The notes beneath the pieces were generated by a model. The model was not told the origin of the DNA and made no database searches. It was given only the letters and a program-made list of their open reading frames with translations. The translations under genes and the position numbers were made by a program. Positions 40,927-50,047 of a stretch of DNA of 64,000 nucleotides are shown in pieces (position 1 is the stretch's first letter; the number at the start of each line of letters is the position of its first letter). Source of the DNA: JBAVQS01 sp049694275 (GTDB lineage Bacteria > Chloroflexota > Anaerolineae > UBA4142 > SHND01); NCBI GenBank assembly GCA_049694275.1, contig JBAVQS010000348.1, forward strand, positions 1 to 64,000, read 5' to 3'.

Positions 40927-43900
40927 CTATGGAGCAGAAGTGACCTGAGGCGTTGCCGCCGGTTGTGCTTGTAGCCGAATGACCCGACAATAGATATAAG
41001 ATCCGAGAATGGAGTTGACCTGAACTACACGAAATCTATCGCCCGACAGCGCGATTCCAATGCGCGGCGCATAGACCCAGCCCTTGTCTTGCGTGTACTG
41101 GGTATAATCTTGATTGATATAAACATTTCCTGTGGCAACAATCACATCCCCGATCTGGGGTACTTCAAGCTGCCCCCGCGAAGTATTGTCAAAATAGCGC
41201 TCAGACCAATCGATACCGCCGGACCAGTGTCCATAATAGAGTGCACCATCATTAGGGGGCGCGGTCGGAGTTGCTGTGGACGGAGGCACCGGCGTCGGCG
41301 TGGGGAGAAGGCCAACCCCTACATCCTGTAATGACTGCTGGCCACACCGGGACAATTCCACCTTGAGCTCGCTCGCCGTTGTCGACCGGTAGTTTTGCGG
41401 CACCATCACCTGAATCGAATAGCTCCCGGTCGGGAGAGTACTAAAACGATATACTCCCTGCGCATCAGTCGCGGTGACCGCCAGCGGCTTGCCGCCGCTC
41501 GAATCGTACAGGCTCACTTGCACGCCCGAGAGCGCGGTCTCGCCCTTGTCAAATTGCCCATTTCCATTCGCATCATTGAAAACAGTCCCGGCTACGCTCC
41601 GCACGCATGCCGTTGGCGATGGCAACGACGGCGGAGCAGTCGGCGCCGCGCTCTGGCTGGTTGGCTGAACCGGGGTGGCCGGTGTTGGCGTGGTGCACGC
41701 AGCCGTCTCATGCAAGTACAGGCTACGCTCCTGGCAGTCCAATTCGCGCGTGACGCGCTCTCGCGCCAGCGCCTGCAGTTCCGAGAGGCCGCCACAGATG
41801 TCGCAGTCAAAAATGAGCAGGGTCCCATCCAGACTCGCCGTAAGCACCGAACGCTCGTTCTTGTCGAGCGCTACACTCACAACCTGGTCCGAGTGACCGC
41901 GCAGTTCGAGTAGCGGCTGACCGGATGTCAACTCCCAGACCCGCGCAGTTTTATCCGCGCTCGCCGACAATAGGACCGGATATGCATAGAGAAGGTCCAG
42001 TATTGGGCCCGAATGCCCGCGCCCCACACCCCTGATGAACGGGGTGCCGGTAAACTGCCACTCCCGTAGCACCGCATCCTCTCCTCCGGTAAAGACGGAA
42101 TAAATGCCCGAATCCGAGGTCACGCTATCGATGCCCTGGGTTTCCACAAGCACCGTCAGCTGCTTGCCCGTCGCGAAATCCCAGACTCGGGTCGTTCCGT
42201 CCGCGCTGGCCGAGACGATTTTCTTGGCATCCATGTCGAGCAGTACCGCGTTGACGGTACCGGTATGACCGGCAAGCGTTTCGAGCTCGACGCCGCGCTC
42301 GAGATCCCAGAAACGCACCGTCTTGTCCTCCCCGCCCGACGCCAGCCTTTTGCCATCCGAGCTCATCGCCAGGCTGCGCACCGCCCCCACATGTCCTTTG
42401 AGGGGTTGACCGATCACCTGGCGCGTCTCCGCATTGATGAGCACGATCGAGCCATCCTCCATCCCTGCGGCCACAGTTGACTGGTCGTACGTCGCGGCAA
42501 TGCTCATCACCTTGCCGTGGTTCAGCGGGAGTTTTTTGAGCGCCTGGTCCGTCTCAGCATCCCATAGGATGACATTACCATCCGCTCCTCCCGAAGCAAT
42601 GATTTTGTCATTCCAACTATACACGGCGCCGCTCACCGGTCCCTCATGCCCGCGGAGCTGCACTCGCGCTGCGCCGGTACCGGGATCCCAGATTCGCGCC
42701 GTCCCGTCTGTGCTCGCCGTCACGATCCGCTTGCCATCCGGGCTGAATTCCGCGCTATTCACAACGCCCGTGTGCCCACGCAATATACTCACCTGCCGGC
42801 CGGTCGATGTCTCCCATACACGCACGGTGTCATCCTCTGCCGCGGTGACGATCCAGTTGCCATCCGGGCTAAACGAGACGCTACGAATCGTCGCCGTGTG
42901 GCCGAGCAATTCGGCCACCGTCTGCTGCGTTGCCATGTCCCACACCCGCGCGGTCTTGTCCTGCCCGGCCGTAGCGAGGAAACGTCCGTCGGCGCTAAAG
43001 GCCATGTCGGTCAATGAAGCGGTATGTCCGCTCAAAGGCGGGCCAACCGGTTGGTGGGTTGCAACATTCCACAGCGTCGCCGTCGAGTCAGAACTGATGG
43101 CGGCAATAGTCCGCCCATCGGGGCTGAAAGCGGCCTGGACGATAGGCAGCTTGTTGATCGAGAGTGGTTCGCCTAATAAAACCCCGGTCGCGGCATCCCA
43201 GAGCATGATTGCACCATCATTGCCAGACGTGAGAATCATACGACCGTCAGGGCTAAACGATGCGCTTGTGACTCGGTCGGTATGTCCACGCAGCACCCAT
43301 AGCACCTGCCCTGTCTGCGCATTCCAGACGCGTGCAGTGTGGTCATCACTCGCCGTGACCACCTGCACCCCGTCCGGGCTGAACGTTGCGCCCCAAACAA
43401 ACCCTGTATGGCCTGTCAATGTTGTGATCAGTTTTCCGGTCGCGGCCTCCCATACCCGCGCCGTTTTATCGAGACTTGCCGTGACAATCCATTTGCCGTT
43501 CGGGCTGAATGCGGCGTCCCATATAAGCGAGGAATGGCCCTTGAGGGAGACGATCGGTTTTCCGGTCGTGTCCCATACCTGCGCCGTGCCATCTCCGCTC
43601 GCCGAGAGGATCAATTTGCCATCGGGGCTATATCGGGCAACCGTGACACCCGCCGTATGCCCACGCAGCACCTGTCGCACATGCGATGCGAGCAAGGCCT
43701 GACGCAGCGCATTCTCTGCCTCGGCTGAATCATAGACCTTGAGGGCCTCGAGCGACAAGAGCAGGCTCTTTTCAGGGTCCACCGTCAATTGCCCTACGGC
43801 CTGCGCCGCATACTCTCGAGAGGTGGCAACCTTTTGGGACAAATCTGATTTTTGGCCCGCGTCATAGGCCAGGTAGGTTGCGGTTAGCGCCACGACCAAG

Positions 43901-45486
43901 AGTACCATGACCCCGGCCAGCGCTAGCACCAGCCGCCGCGTCAAGGTTTGCTCGCGGCTGAGCGCTTTGCTCTGGTTCTCGACAAGCGCCTGGGCCGCAT
44001 CGGCCCGCTCCTTTTCTGCGGCCGCCTGGGTTAGCGCCAACTGCCGTTCCGCCTCGGCGCGCTGTTGGGCCAGTTGCTTGTCGGCCTCGGCGCGCTCGCG
44101 CGCCAGGCGTTCTTCGGCCTCTTGCCTTTCCCGCTCTTTTTCGTGCCGCGCCTCCCAATCCAAAATCGCCGAACCGAGCACATCATGAAAGATCTCGTAG
44201 CGCGGCGAGTCCGGCTGATCGGGTGGCGGAGCGATGGGTCGCAGGATGCGGCTGTCGCCGCTCGCCAGTTGCTCTAACACCGCACTCAGCTCCGGCTCCG
44301 GGACACCCGCGTACCGAGCCAGGTCGCGCACCGTGTGCGCAATCTTGGTCCCTGACGGCGTGACGAGATGGTCAAACGCGCTCGCGGCAATCTCTTGCTG
44401 CGCGGCTGGCAAGCGGCCCATGGCATCATCCAGGTGGGCGCGGACGATCTGCTCGGCGCCGCCCATGCGTTGTAGCGTTTCGAGCCTGAGCAGCCGCGAT
44501 CCAGCCCTCATCTCCTCGTCCCAGATGCGCGTCATGACAAGCTGCAGGTACGGCGTCTCGATCTCGACCTCGCTCTTGCCGGGGTCCACAGCGCCCCGTC
44601 CACTCTCGCCCAACACAACCTGTCCCAGCCGCACTTTGTCAAGCACCGCCTCGGTCAGTTCAGGCTCCAGGCTAATCGCCTGACCCTCCAGCGCATGCAG
44701 CTCGTTAAACCGATCGATCGGCCCTTGAATCGCTGTACGCGCCGCGGCACGGTCGAGGTGCTTGATGCGGAGATAATTGTCATAGAGACCGGGGATGCGC
44801 CCCTTGAACCGGTCGAGCCGGGCAAGCGCATCCTCACGGAAACAGACGAGGAAATTGACCCGTAGGTCGCGGCGATTGACTGCGCGGGGGAACTCAACCG
44901 CAAAGGTTCCCTCCCTCTCCTCCTGGGGATGATAGAGGAAATACTCTTCAAACTGGTCGAGGATGATCAGCAAATCCACCCCAATACTCTCGCTCCAGGC
45001 GTGCAGCGACTCGGCCAGCGACCCCGAGGCTGCGGGCAGTTCCACAGGCTCATCCTTGAAAATCGCGTGAATCGCCTCGGATACCCGCATCAACAACGCG
45101 CTGACCGGGTCATCCCGCCACGACCCAAACAGCACTGGGATGAACTCGGGCATCCGCTGCTCGGCGCGGCTCGCTTGAACCTGCGCGAAGAGCGCATGCT
45201 CAACGCCTGCGCGCAGCACCGAGCTCTTGCCAACACCGCTTGCTCCATACAACAGGGTCAGCCGGGAAGCGAGCAGATTCGCCGTGATAATCTCGGTATC
45301 GCGCTCGCGCCCGAAAAAGAACTGGGCATCCTCTTTATCATACGGCATTAGCCCTTTATAGGGCGAGGCGCGAAGAGCGCGGGGCGACTCCCCCCTCTTC
45401 TGCTCCGCAAGGTCCGGATTAGGAGTAAGGCCTTCTCCCCTCTCCCGCTCGGCGGGGGAGGGGTTGGGGGTGGGGGTATTGCTCAT
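40927..45486 (-). CDS. nSTAND1 ATPase, membrane segment, WD40 repeats and SdrD-B-like surface domain
   Basis: The 1519-residue protein has a repeat-derived N-tail (1-38), an nSTAND1 ATPase (about 40-470, Walker A GASGVGKSS at 81-89, Walker B-like LLIILDQFEEY), a Glu/Arg/Ala coiled coil (about 470-545), one membrane helix (about 555-580, preceded by RR) and about 15 WD40 units. A Thr/Pro/Ser linker, an SdrD-B-like domain (VFNDANGNGQFDKGE) and an unknown C-terminal domain of about 80 residues close it. SdrD-B domains are normally outside cells, so the propeller probably faces out. The ATG overlaps the CHAT-SIR2 stop by four bases. Proposed role: receptor and ATP-driven switch for that effector. 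Confidence 0.85.
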   Translation of the reverse strand: MSNTPTPNPSPAERERGEGLTPNPDLAEQKRGESPRALRASPYKGLMPYDKEDAQFFFGRERDTEIITANLLASRLTLLYGASGVGKSSVLRAGVEHALFAQVQASRAEQRMPEFIPVLFGSWRDDPVSALLMRVSEAIHAIFKDEPVELPAASGSLAESLHAWSESIGVDLLIILDQFEEYFLYHPQEEREGTFAVEFPRAVNRRDLRVNFLVCFREDALARLDRFKGRIPGLYDNYLRIKHLDRAAARTAIQGPIDRFNELHALEGQAISLEPELTEAVLDKVRLGQVVLGESGRGAVDPGKSEVEIETPYLQLVMTRIWDEEMRAGSRLLRLETLQRMGGAEQIVRAHLDDAMGRLPAAQQEIAASAFDHLVTPSGTKIAHTVRDLARYAGVPEPELSAVLEQLASGDSRILRPIAPPPDQPDSPRYEIFHDVLGSAILDWEARHEKERERQEAEERLARERAEADKQLAQQRAEAERQLALTQAAAEKERADAAQALVENQSKALSREQTLTRRLVLALAGVMVLLVVALTATYLAYDAGQKSDLSQKVATSREYAAQAVGQLTVDPEKSLLLSLEALKVYDSAEAENALRQALLASHVRQVLRGHTAGVTVARYSPDGKLILSASGDGTAQVWDTTGKPIVSLKGHSSLIWDAAFSPNGKWIVTASLDKTARVWEAATGKLITTLTGHTGFVWGATFSPDGVQVVTASDDHTARVWNAQTGQVLWVLRGHTDRVTSASFSPDGRMILTSGNDGAIMLWDAATGVLLGEPLSINKLPIVQAAFSPDGRTIAAISSDSTATLWNVATHQPVGPPLSGHTASLTDMAFSADGRFLATAGQDKTARVWDMATQQTVAELLGHTATIRSVSFSPDGNWIVTAAEDDTVRVWETSTGRQVSILRGHTGVVNSAEFSPDGKRIVTASTDGTARIWDPGTGAARVQLRGHEGPVSGAVYSWNDKIIASGGADGNVILWDAETDQALKKLPLNHGKVMSIAATYDQSTVAAGMEDGSIVLINAETRQVIGQPLKGHVGAVRSLAMSSDGKRLASGGEDKTVRFWDLERGVELETLAGHTGTVNAVLLDMDAKKIVSASADGTTRVWDFATGKQLTVLVETQGIDSVTSDSGIYSVFTGGEDAVLREWQFTGTPFIRGVGRGHSGPILDLLYAYPVLLSASADKTARVWELTSGQPLLELRGHSDQVVSVALDKNERSVLTASLDGTLLIFDCDICGGLSELQALARERVTRELDCQERSLYLHETAACTTPTPATPVQPTSQSAAPTAPPSLPSPTACVRSVAGTVFNDANGNGQFDKGETALSGVQVSLYDSSGGKPLAVTATDAQGVYRFSTLPTGSYSIQVMVPQNYRSTTASELKVELSRCGQQSLQDVGVGLLPTPTPVPPSTATPTAPPNDGALYYGHWSGGIDWSERYFDNTSRGQLEVPQIGDVIVATGNVYINQDYTQYTQDKGWVYAPRIGIALSGDRFRVVQVNSILGSYIYCRVIRLQAQPAATPQVTSAP
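45437..45463. repeat. REP-like palindrome inside the start of the nSTAND1 gene
   Basis: CCCCTCTCCCGC (45437-45448) pairs with GCGGGGGAGGGG (45452-45463) with one mismatch and a 3-base loop. It is translated as part of the PNPSPAERERGEG tail, and a related unit follows as PNPDLAEQKRGES. Confidence 0.6.
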
Positions 45487-47891
45487 TTCGTCTCTCTCGC
45501 CCGCGGCAGCGCCTCAACCCGCCCGCGCAATGCCGCCATGTAATCGTCCAGCGTCACATCCAGCGTCTCGACATCATACGCCCGCCAGAATTCCTTGTCG
45601 ATGGATTGGGGATTGCGCTGCACTGCCCAGGATTTCCAGCTCCGCGTCTGCCGGTCACGAATGCGGCGCAGCACGACCCGCAGATTCCAATCCCGCAGTC
45701 CATAGCCCATGAATAAAAAGTGGCTGTAGCGCATCCGCGCGGCGAGCGTCTTGGGAACGGGATTTGCCGGGTCCATGCGCACCAGGTACTCGATATAATC
45801 GTCCTCGGTAATGACAAAACTATCCCGTTCTGCATTCTTCCGGTCGACCGCGCCGTGGACCTTGACGATGATTGCCCGCCTGTCGATGGGCAAGTCAGCA
45901 TAATCGTTCGGCGAATCGATCAGGCGCGGCTCTCCCTGGTGCGGCAGGTGCATGAACTTGCCGCGGTTCTCCTCCTCGGTAAGATAGGTAACCAGGTCAT
46001 ACGGCTCGCCGGCCGCCTTGAAGGCGCGCTCCAACAGGTCATCATAGTTCGTCGTCACGACGATTGGATAGTGCGGCGGGTACCCCTTTTGCCTCAACAG
46101 GCCGGGGAACGTCGCCAGAAAAATGTGCAGCGGCGTCGGCGGGTAATCGGCGTCGAGCAGGTCGTGTAATTCTTGATAGAGCGGCCCTACCCCCGAGAGG
46201 ACAGAGACATATTCCGACACCCGCACCAGGTCCATGAGCTGGTCCTCGCTATAGCCAAAGTTCCGGGCCAGGTGCCGCGCGAGCTCTGGCCCATCCGGCA
46301 AATAATCGCCGCGGGTCCAGGCCTTGCCCTCCGGTCGCCCACACAGGTTCGCGCCGCTCCCGATAAACGGAATCACCTTGCCGTCGACCAGCGCCTTGAC
46401 CAGAATCTTGAAATGCGCTTCGAGCGCCTGCGCTGTTGCGGCATCCACCGCGGCGAGAGGGTTGGCCGGGAGAATGTTTTGTTTGCTCAGCTCTTGCTGG
46501 ACCAGCGCCACGAGCGCCTCGACATCGCGGTAAGAGGTCTGTATCCCCTGCACCCGACGGAAATATTCATTGGCCTCGCGCCAGTGTCCTGCGTCGTACT
46601 GCCGGCGTCCCTCCGCATACAGCTCAGCGGTCTGCTGCAACTGCCGGGCCTGGTGCAACAGTGCAGCCGCATCGCGGTTGTTGGGGTCAATCGCCAGCGC
46701 AGCTTGCAATCGCTCCTGGGCCCCCTTCCAATCCTCTCGCTCGAGCCCCTTTTGCGCCTCACGATATAGCCCGGCGATCTGCAGGCGACTCCGGTCCTCC
46801 GGGCTCAATTGCCCTATCGCAAAGATACGACCATCGGGCGCGCGGAGATAGAGCACTGGCAACGCCCATTCCACCGCATTGACCTGCGATTTGATCATCT
46901 TGCGCGCCTCGCCCAACGCCCCATCGACCGGATACCCAGCCGCCATCGCGCTGTAAAACTCGTGTGAGAAAACGATCGCAGCCTCATCTGTAATGGCGGC
47001 CTGCATGGCAATCACCGCCGGAAGCCCCTGCCGCACCAGGGCCTGCGCCGTTCCGCCGAACGGATTGGTTGTCGAGGTTTTGGCGCCCTCACAGGCGTTG
47101 AGGACGACGAGCCGCAGAGAACGATGATCGTGGAGCGCCATGCCGATGTCGCGGCTGATCACGCGCCGCATCTGCTGCGACTCGTCTTCGAAGGCCAAAG
47201 AGCCATCCTGCGCCTGCGGGTCAAAGACCCCATGCCCGACAAAGTGGAGGATATGGTATTCACCCTGGCGCAGTTGCTGCTGGAGCGCGGCAAAGGTTGG
47301 CGGTTCTAACCGCTCCAGCTCTAGTAACCCACTGGCAAGCAGATCGGTGAGGGCCTGGTTCAGATTACCCCACTCGCGCTCCACGTCGAGCGCCGGCAAA
47401 TCCGTGGGGCTGGCAATGACGGCGAGCACGCGCAGGGGCGGCTTGACCGCCAGCGCACGAATCGATTCGAGAAGGTCGAGGTAGCGAACGACCGGTGTTT
47501 CGGATGAGAGGACCAGAAAACGGTCCAGAGGGGTGCTGTAGAGCAGCTCCCAGGAAAAGTCTGCCAGCTCGGGGACATCGGAGAGGCGGAGGCGCACGCG
47601 CAGCCCCATCCCATCCCGCGCCGCCTGTTCCAGGCTCGAATGGAAAGCGATCTGCACGTCACTGCCAAACAAGAGGTCAAACAGGCGCACACCAAAGGTA
47701 CGGGCCGCCTGGGCTGAATGTTCGTCGAGCGGCCTGAGCGCCTCGGCCAGAGCGGCCAAATCCTGAGGGGTAAACGGGAGGGTAAAATCCGCGACTGCCT
47801 GTCCGGCCGGGGAATTGAGGACACGCGCGCGATACCCTTGTCCGGCGTGCTCGACCAGCAAATCAAAATCGCGATAGCTTTTGGCGGCCAT
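45483..47891 (-). CDS. CHAT protease, TPR-like linker and SIR2 domain effector
   Basis: The 802-residue protein joins two effector domains. Residues 1-360 are a CHAT (caspase-like) domain with the catalytic dyad His220 in HFVGHGVF and Cys267 in VVLNACEGA. Residues 370-480 are helical TPR-like repeats (GLEREDWKGAQERLQAALAI). Residues 500-790 are a SIR2-type domain: IPFIGSGAN (506-515), TTNYDDLL with Asn615 and Asp617, VHGAVD with His679, and FMGYGLRDWN. CHAT proteases and SIR2 NADases both serve as cell-killing effectors in bacterial immunity. No signal peptide is present. GGAGGAG precedes the ATG. The stop overlaps the nSTAND1 start (ATGA), and an HD-GYP gene ends 35 bases upstream. Confidence 0.88.
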   Translation of the reverse strand: MAAKSYRDFDLLVEHAGQGYRARVLNSPAGQAVADFTLPFTPQDLAALAEALRPLDEHSAQAARTFGVRLFDLLFGSDVQIAFHSSLEQAARDGMGLRVRLRLSDVPELADFSWELLYSTPLDRFLVLSSETPVVRYLDLLESIRALAVKPPLRVLAVIASPTDLPALDVEREWGNLNQALTDLLASGLLELERLEPPTFAALQQQLRQGEYHILHFVGHGVFDPQAQDGSLAFEDESQQMRRVISRDIGMALHDHRSLRLVVLNACEGAKTSTTNPFGGTAQALVRQGLPAVIAMQAAITDEAAIVFSHEFYSAMAAGYPVDGALGEARKMIKSQVNAVEWALPVLYLRAPDGRIFAIGQLSPEDRSRLQIAGLYREAQKGLEREDWKGAQERLQAALAIDPNNRDAAALLHQARQLQQTAELYAEGRRQYDAGHWREANEYFRRVQGIQTSYRDVEALVALVQQELSKQNILPANPLAAVDAATAQALEAHFKILVKALVDGKVIPFIGSGANLCGRPEGKAWTRGDYLPDGPELARHLARNFGYSEDQLMDLVRVSEYVSVLSGVGPLYQELHDLLDADYPPTPLHIFLATFPGLLRQKGYPPHYPIVVTTNYDDLLERAFKAAGEPYDLVTYLTEEENRGKFMHLPHQGEPRLIDSPNDYADLPIDRRAIIVKVHGAVDRKNAERDSFVITEDDYIEYLVRMDPANPVPKTLAARMRYSHFLFMGYGLRDWNLRVVLRRIRDRQTRSWKSWAVQRNPQSIDKEFWRAYDVETLDVTLDDYMAALRGRVEALPRARETK

Positions 47892-47926
47892 GTGGGCTCC
47901 TCCGAGCGAGGCAGAAAGTGTACTCT

Positions 47927-49936
47927 CTAACGATTCGAATCGCGAAGAACGGGCTCGTCCATGATCTGGGGGACCATGTGCTTTTCAAAGGCGTCAAGAA
48001 CCTCGGGGTCGAAATGCTTGCCTCGCTGGGCTTGCAGGTAAGTCAGAACTGTTTGTTTCGGCCAGCGCCTGCGATAGGGCCGGTCCGTGGTGAGCGCATC
48101 CCAGACGTCAATCACCGTAAAGATACGCGCCGCTAACGGAATGTCGTTCTTTGACAGTCCCCTGGGATAACCGGTCCCATCCCACTTTTCGTGGTGGCAG
48201 TAGGGGATGATGAGCGCCGGTTTCAAGAAGGCAATACCCGAGAGCATATCATACGCATTCTGGGGATGCTTGCGCATCATCATCCATTCGGCGGAAGTCA
48301 AAGGTCCAGGTTTGAGCAAAATGTCATCCGACACTCCGATCTTACCAATGTCATGCAGGAGCGCACCGCGGCGGATATGGACGATCTCGCTCTCGCTCAA
48401 CCCCATCGCCCGCGCCAACTGGACGGTCATGGTCGTCACGCGCTGCGAATGCCCCTCAGTTTCGTGGTCACGCAGGTCCAGCGCGCGGGACCAGCCTTCG
48501 AGGGTGGCGTCATATGCCACGAGGAGTTCCTTGTTCAGCGCCTGGATCCGCCCTTCGGCGCGAATACGGTCCGTCACATCGCGCGTCACCACGCCGATCC
48601 TAAAGCCCAGGTCAGTCTTGATGGGGAAAATGACCTGCTGAATAAACAGGCAACTTCCATCGGGGCGATATACCATTTCTTCCTGCGGTCTCTCAAAGCT
48701 GGGTGATTCCCCGGTGCGCAGCCCGTCCAGGATAACCTGCTTGAGCTGCTCGCTGCGCTCCGGCGTTCGCTCCTCTGGGACAGATAGGGTAAGCTGCACC
48801 TGCCAGGAGGGCCAGCCGATGACATCCTCGTGCGCCAGCCCCGAGATGTTTTCCATCGCGCGGTTCCACTCGATCACCAGTCCCTGCTCGTCGATGAGCA
48901 CCATCCCTTCCGAGTTTTCCTCGATAAAGGCGCGAAACTTGCCCTCGCTCACCCGCAGCGCCTCCTCGGCCTGCTTGCCCGCGGCGATGCGCCAGACCGA
49001 ATCCATCATCAGCGCCAATTGCTGCACGTCGAAATCGGTATAGTCGGTTTCTTTGTTGGCGACTCCGACCACCGCCACAATCTGATTGCCGCTAAAGATG
49101 GGCAGGGTCATGTACTTGTACAACTGCGCATGTCCCTCCGGATAGCCCTTTTTGTAAGGGTTGGGAGCAGCAAAATCGTTGGCGACGATGGGCCGGCGCT
49201 GGCGCACCGCTTCACCCCAGATGCCGGTCTTGGACAATTGATAGAGGGTCGGTGGGTTGGGGATTGAACATTCGGCCATGGCGGCTTTTGACCAGGCGTG
49301 CAGGGTAAACTCCTGGGTTTGCTCGTCATAGTAATAGATATATCCGAGCTTGCTATCGGAGAGGGCGATGGCCTCGTCAAGCGCCATATCCAGCAATTCA
49401 CGAAACGAGGCGGGATTGCATTGGGAGATTTTGAGGAGGCTGTTCAGGCGCGTTTGTTCGAGACGCGCCTTGAGCTCGTGTTGCGTCCGGGTGGTCACAT
49501 CCTGCAGGATGCCTGTGATACGCACCAGCGCGCCATGCTCGTCTGGCAGGACAAAACCCCGATCCTCGACCTGGATATAATGTCCGGCTTTGTGCTTGAG
49601 CGCGTACTGGATCACAAAGTTCGTGCGGGTCTGCCGGGCGATACGCATCCGCTGGCGCACCTCGTCTTGATCGCGGGGAGCAACCAGCTCGAAAAGTTGC
49701 GCCAGCGCGCCGTCCAACTCTTCCGCATGGTATCCGAGGACCTGCTCCGTATTTCCGTTCCAGATGATCTTTTCCGCAACCAGGTCACACTCGTACATCA
49801 CCTGGCCGGTGGCCGCCGCCAGTAACTCGAAACGGCGCTTCCAGTACTCGGCCTCCTCTGCGAAAGGGGTTTGCCGGTATTGACCGTTCGAGCCGGTTAT
49901 CGGAACCTGCTCCACATGCGCGGGTAAGAGGTCCAT
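47927..49936 (-). CDS. PAS-GAF-PAS-HD-GYP cyclic-di-GMP phosphodiesterase
   Basis: The 669-residue protein has a PAS domain (about 35-150), a GAF domain (160-325), a second PAS (330-450) and an HD-GYP domain (about 475-660). The HD-GYP part shows HSQRV, LLHDIGKIGVSD, CHHEKWDGTGYPRGL and VIDVWDALTTDRPYR, so the metal ligands appear complete. Such proteins hydrolyse cyclic di-GMP in response to small ligands or light/redox cues. The gene reads directly into the CHAT-SIR2 gene (35-base gap), so the two may be co-transcribed. The first ATG has no good Shine-Dalgarno. Confidence 0.87.
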   Translation of the reverse strand: MDLLPAHVEQVPITGSNGQYRQTPFAEEAEYWKRRFELLAAATGQVMYECDLVAEKIIWNGNTEQVLGYHAEELDGALAQLFELVAPRDQDEVRQRMRIARQTRTNFVIQYALKHKAGHYIQVEDRGFVLPDEHGALVRITGILQDVTTRTQHELKARLEQTRLNSLLKISQCNPASFRELLDMALDEAIALSDSKLGYIYYYDEQTQEFTLHAWSKAAMAECSIPNPPTLYQLSKTGIWGEAVRQRRPIVANDFAAPNPYKKGYPEGHAQLYKYMTLPIFSGNQIVAVVGVANKETDYTDFDVQQLALMMDSVWRIAAGKQAEEALRVSEGKFRAFIEENSEGMVLIDEQGLVIEWNRAMENISGLAHEDVIGWPSWQVQLTLSVPEERTPERSEQLKQVILDGLRTGESPSFERPQEEMVYRPDGSCLFIQQVIFPIKTDLGFRIGVVTRDVTDRIRAEGRIQALNKELLVAYDATLEGWSRALDLRDHETEGHSQRVTTMTVQLARAMGLSESEIVHIRRGALLHDIGKIGVSDDILLKPGPLTSAEWMMMRKHPQNAYDMLSGIAFLKPALIIPYCHHEKWDGTGYPRGLSKNDIPLAARIFTVIDVWDALTTDRPYRRRWPKQTVLTYLQAQRGKHFDPEVLDAFEKHMVPQIMDEPVLRDSNR

Positions 49937-49999
49937 GTCAATTTCATTCTACCACAAGTTCCGGTTCCCGTCTCATTTTAGAAGGGATACCATTTGTGT

Positions 50000-50005
50000 T
50001 ATACT
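50000..50005 (+). promoter_or_regulatory. -10 box for the M29 aminopeptidase
   Basis: TATACT at 50000-50005 lies 42 bases before the chosen ATG in a short divergent promoter region. The -35 (around TTTTAG, 49977) is weak. This box makes the upstream GTG at 49994 unlikely as the start. Confidence 0.5.
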
Positions 50006-50047
50006 CGGTTTTCATCCAGACCTGCCCCAAAAAGGACCTTTGATTCT

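Noticed and set aside
42434..43702. Repetitive plus-strand frame that looks like a repeat protein
   Set aside because: The periodicity is the reverse complement of the WD40 coding repeats of the nSTAND1 gene.
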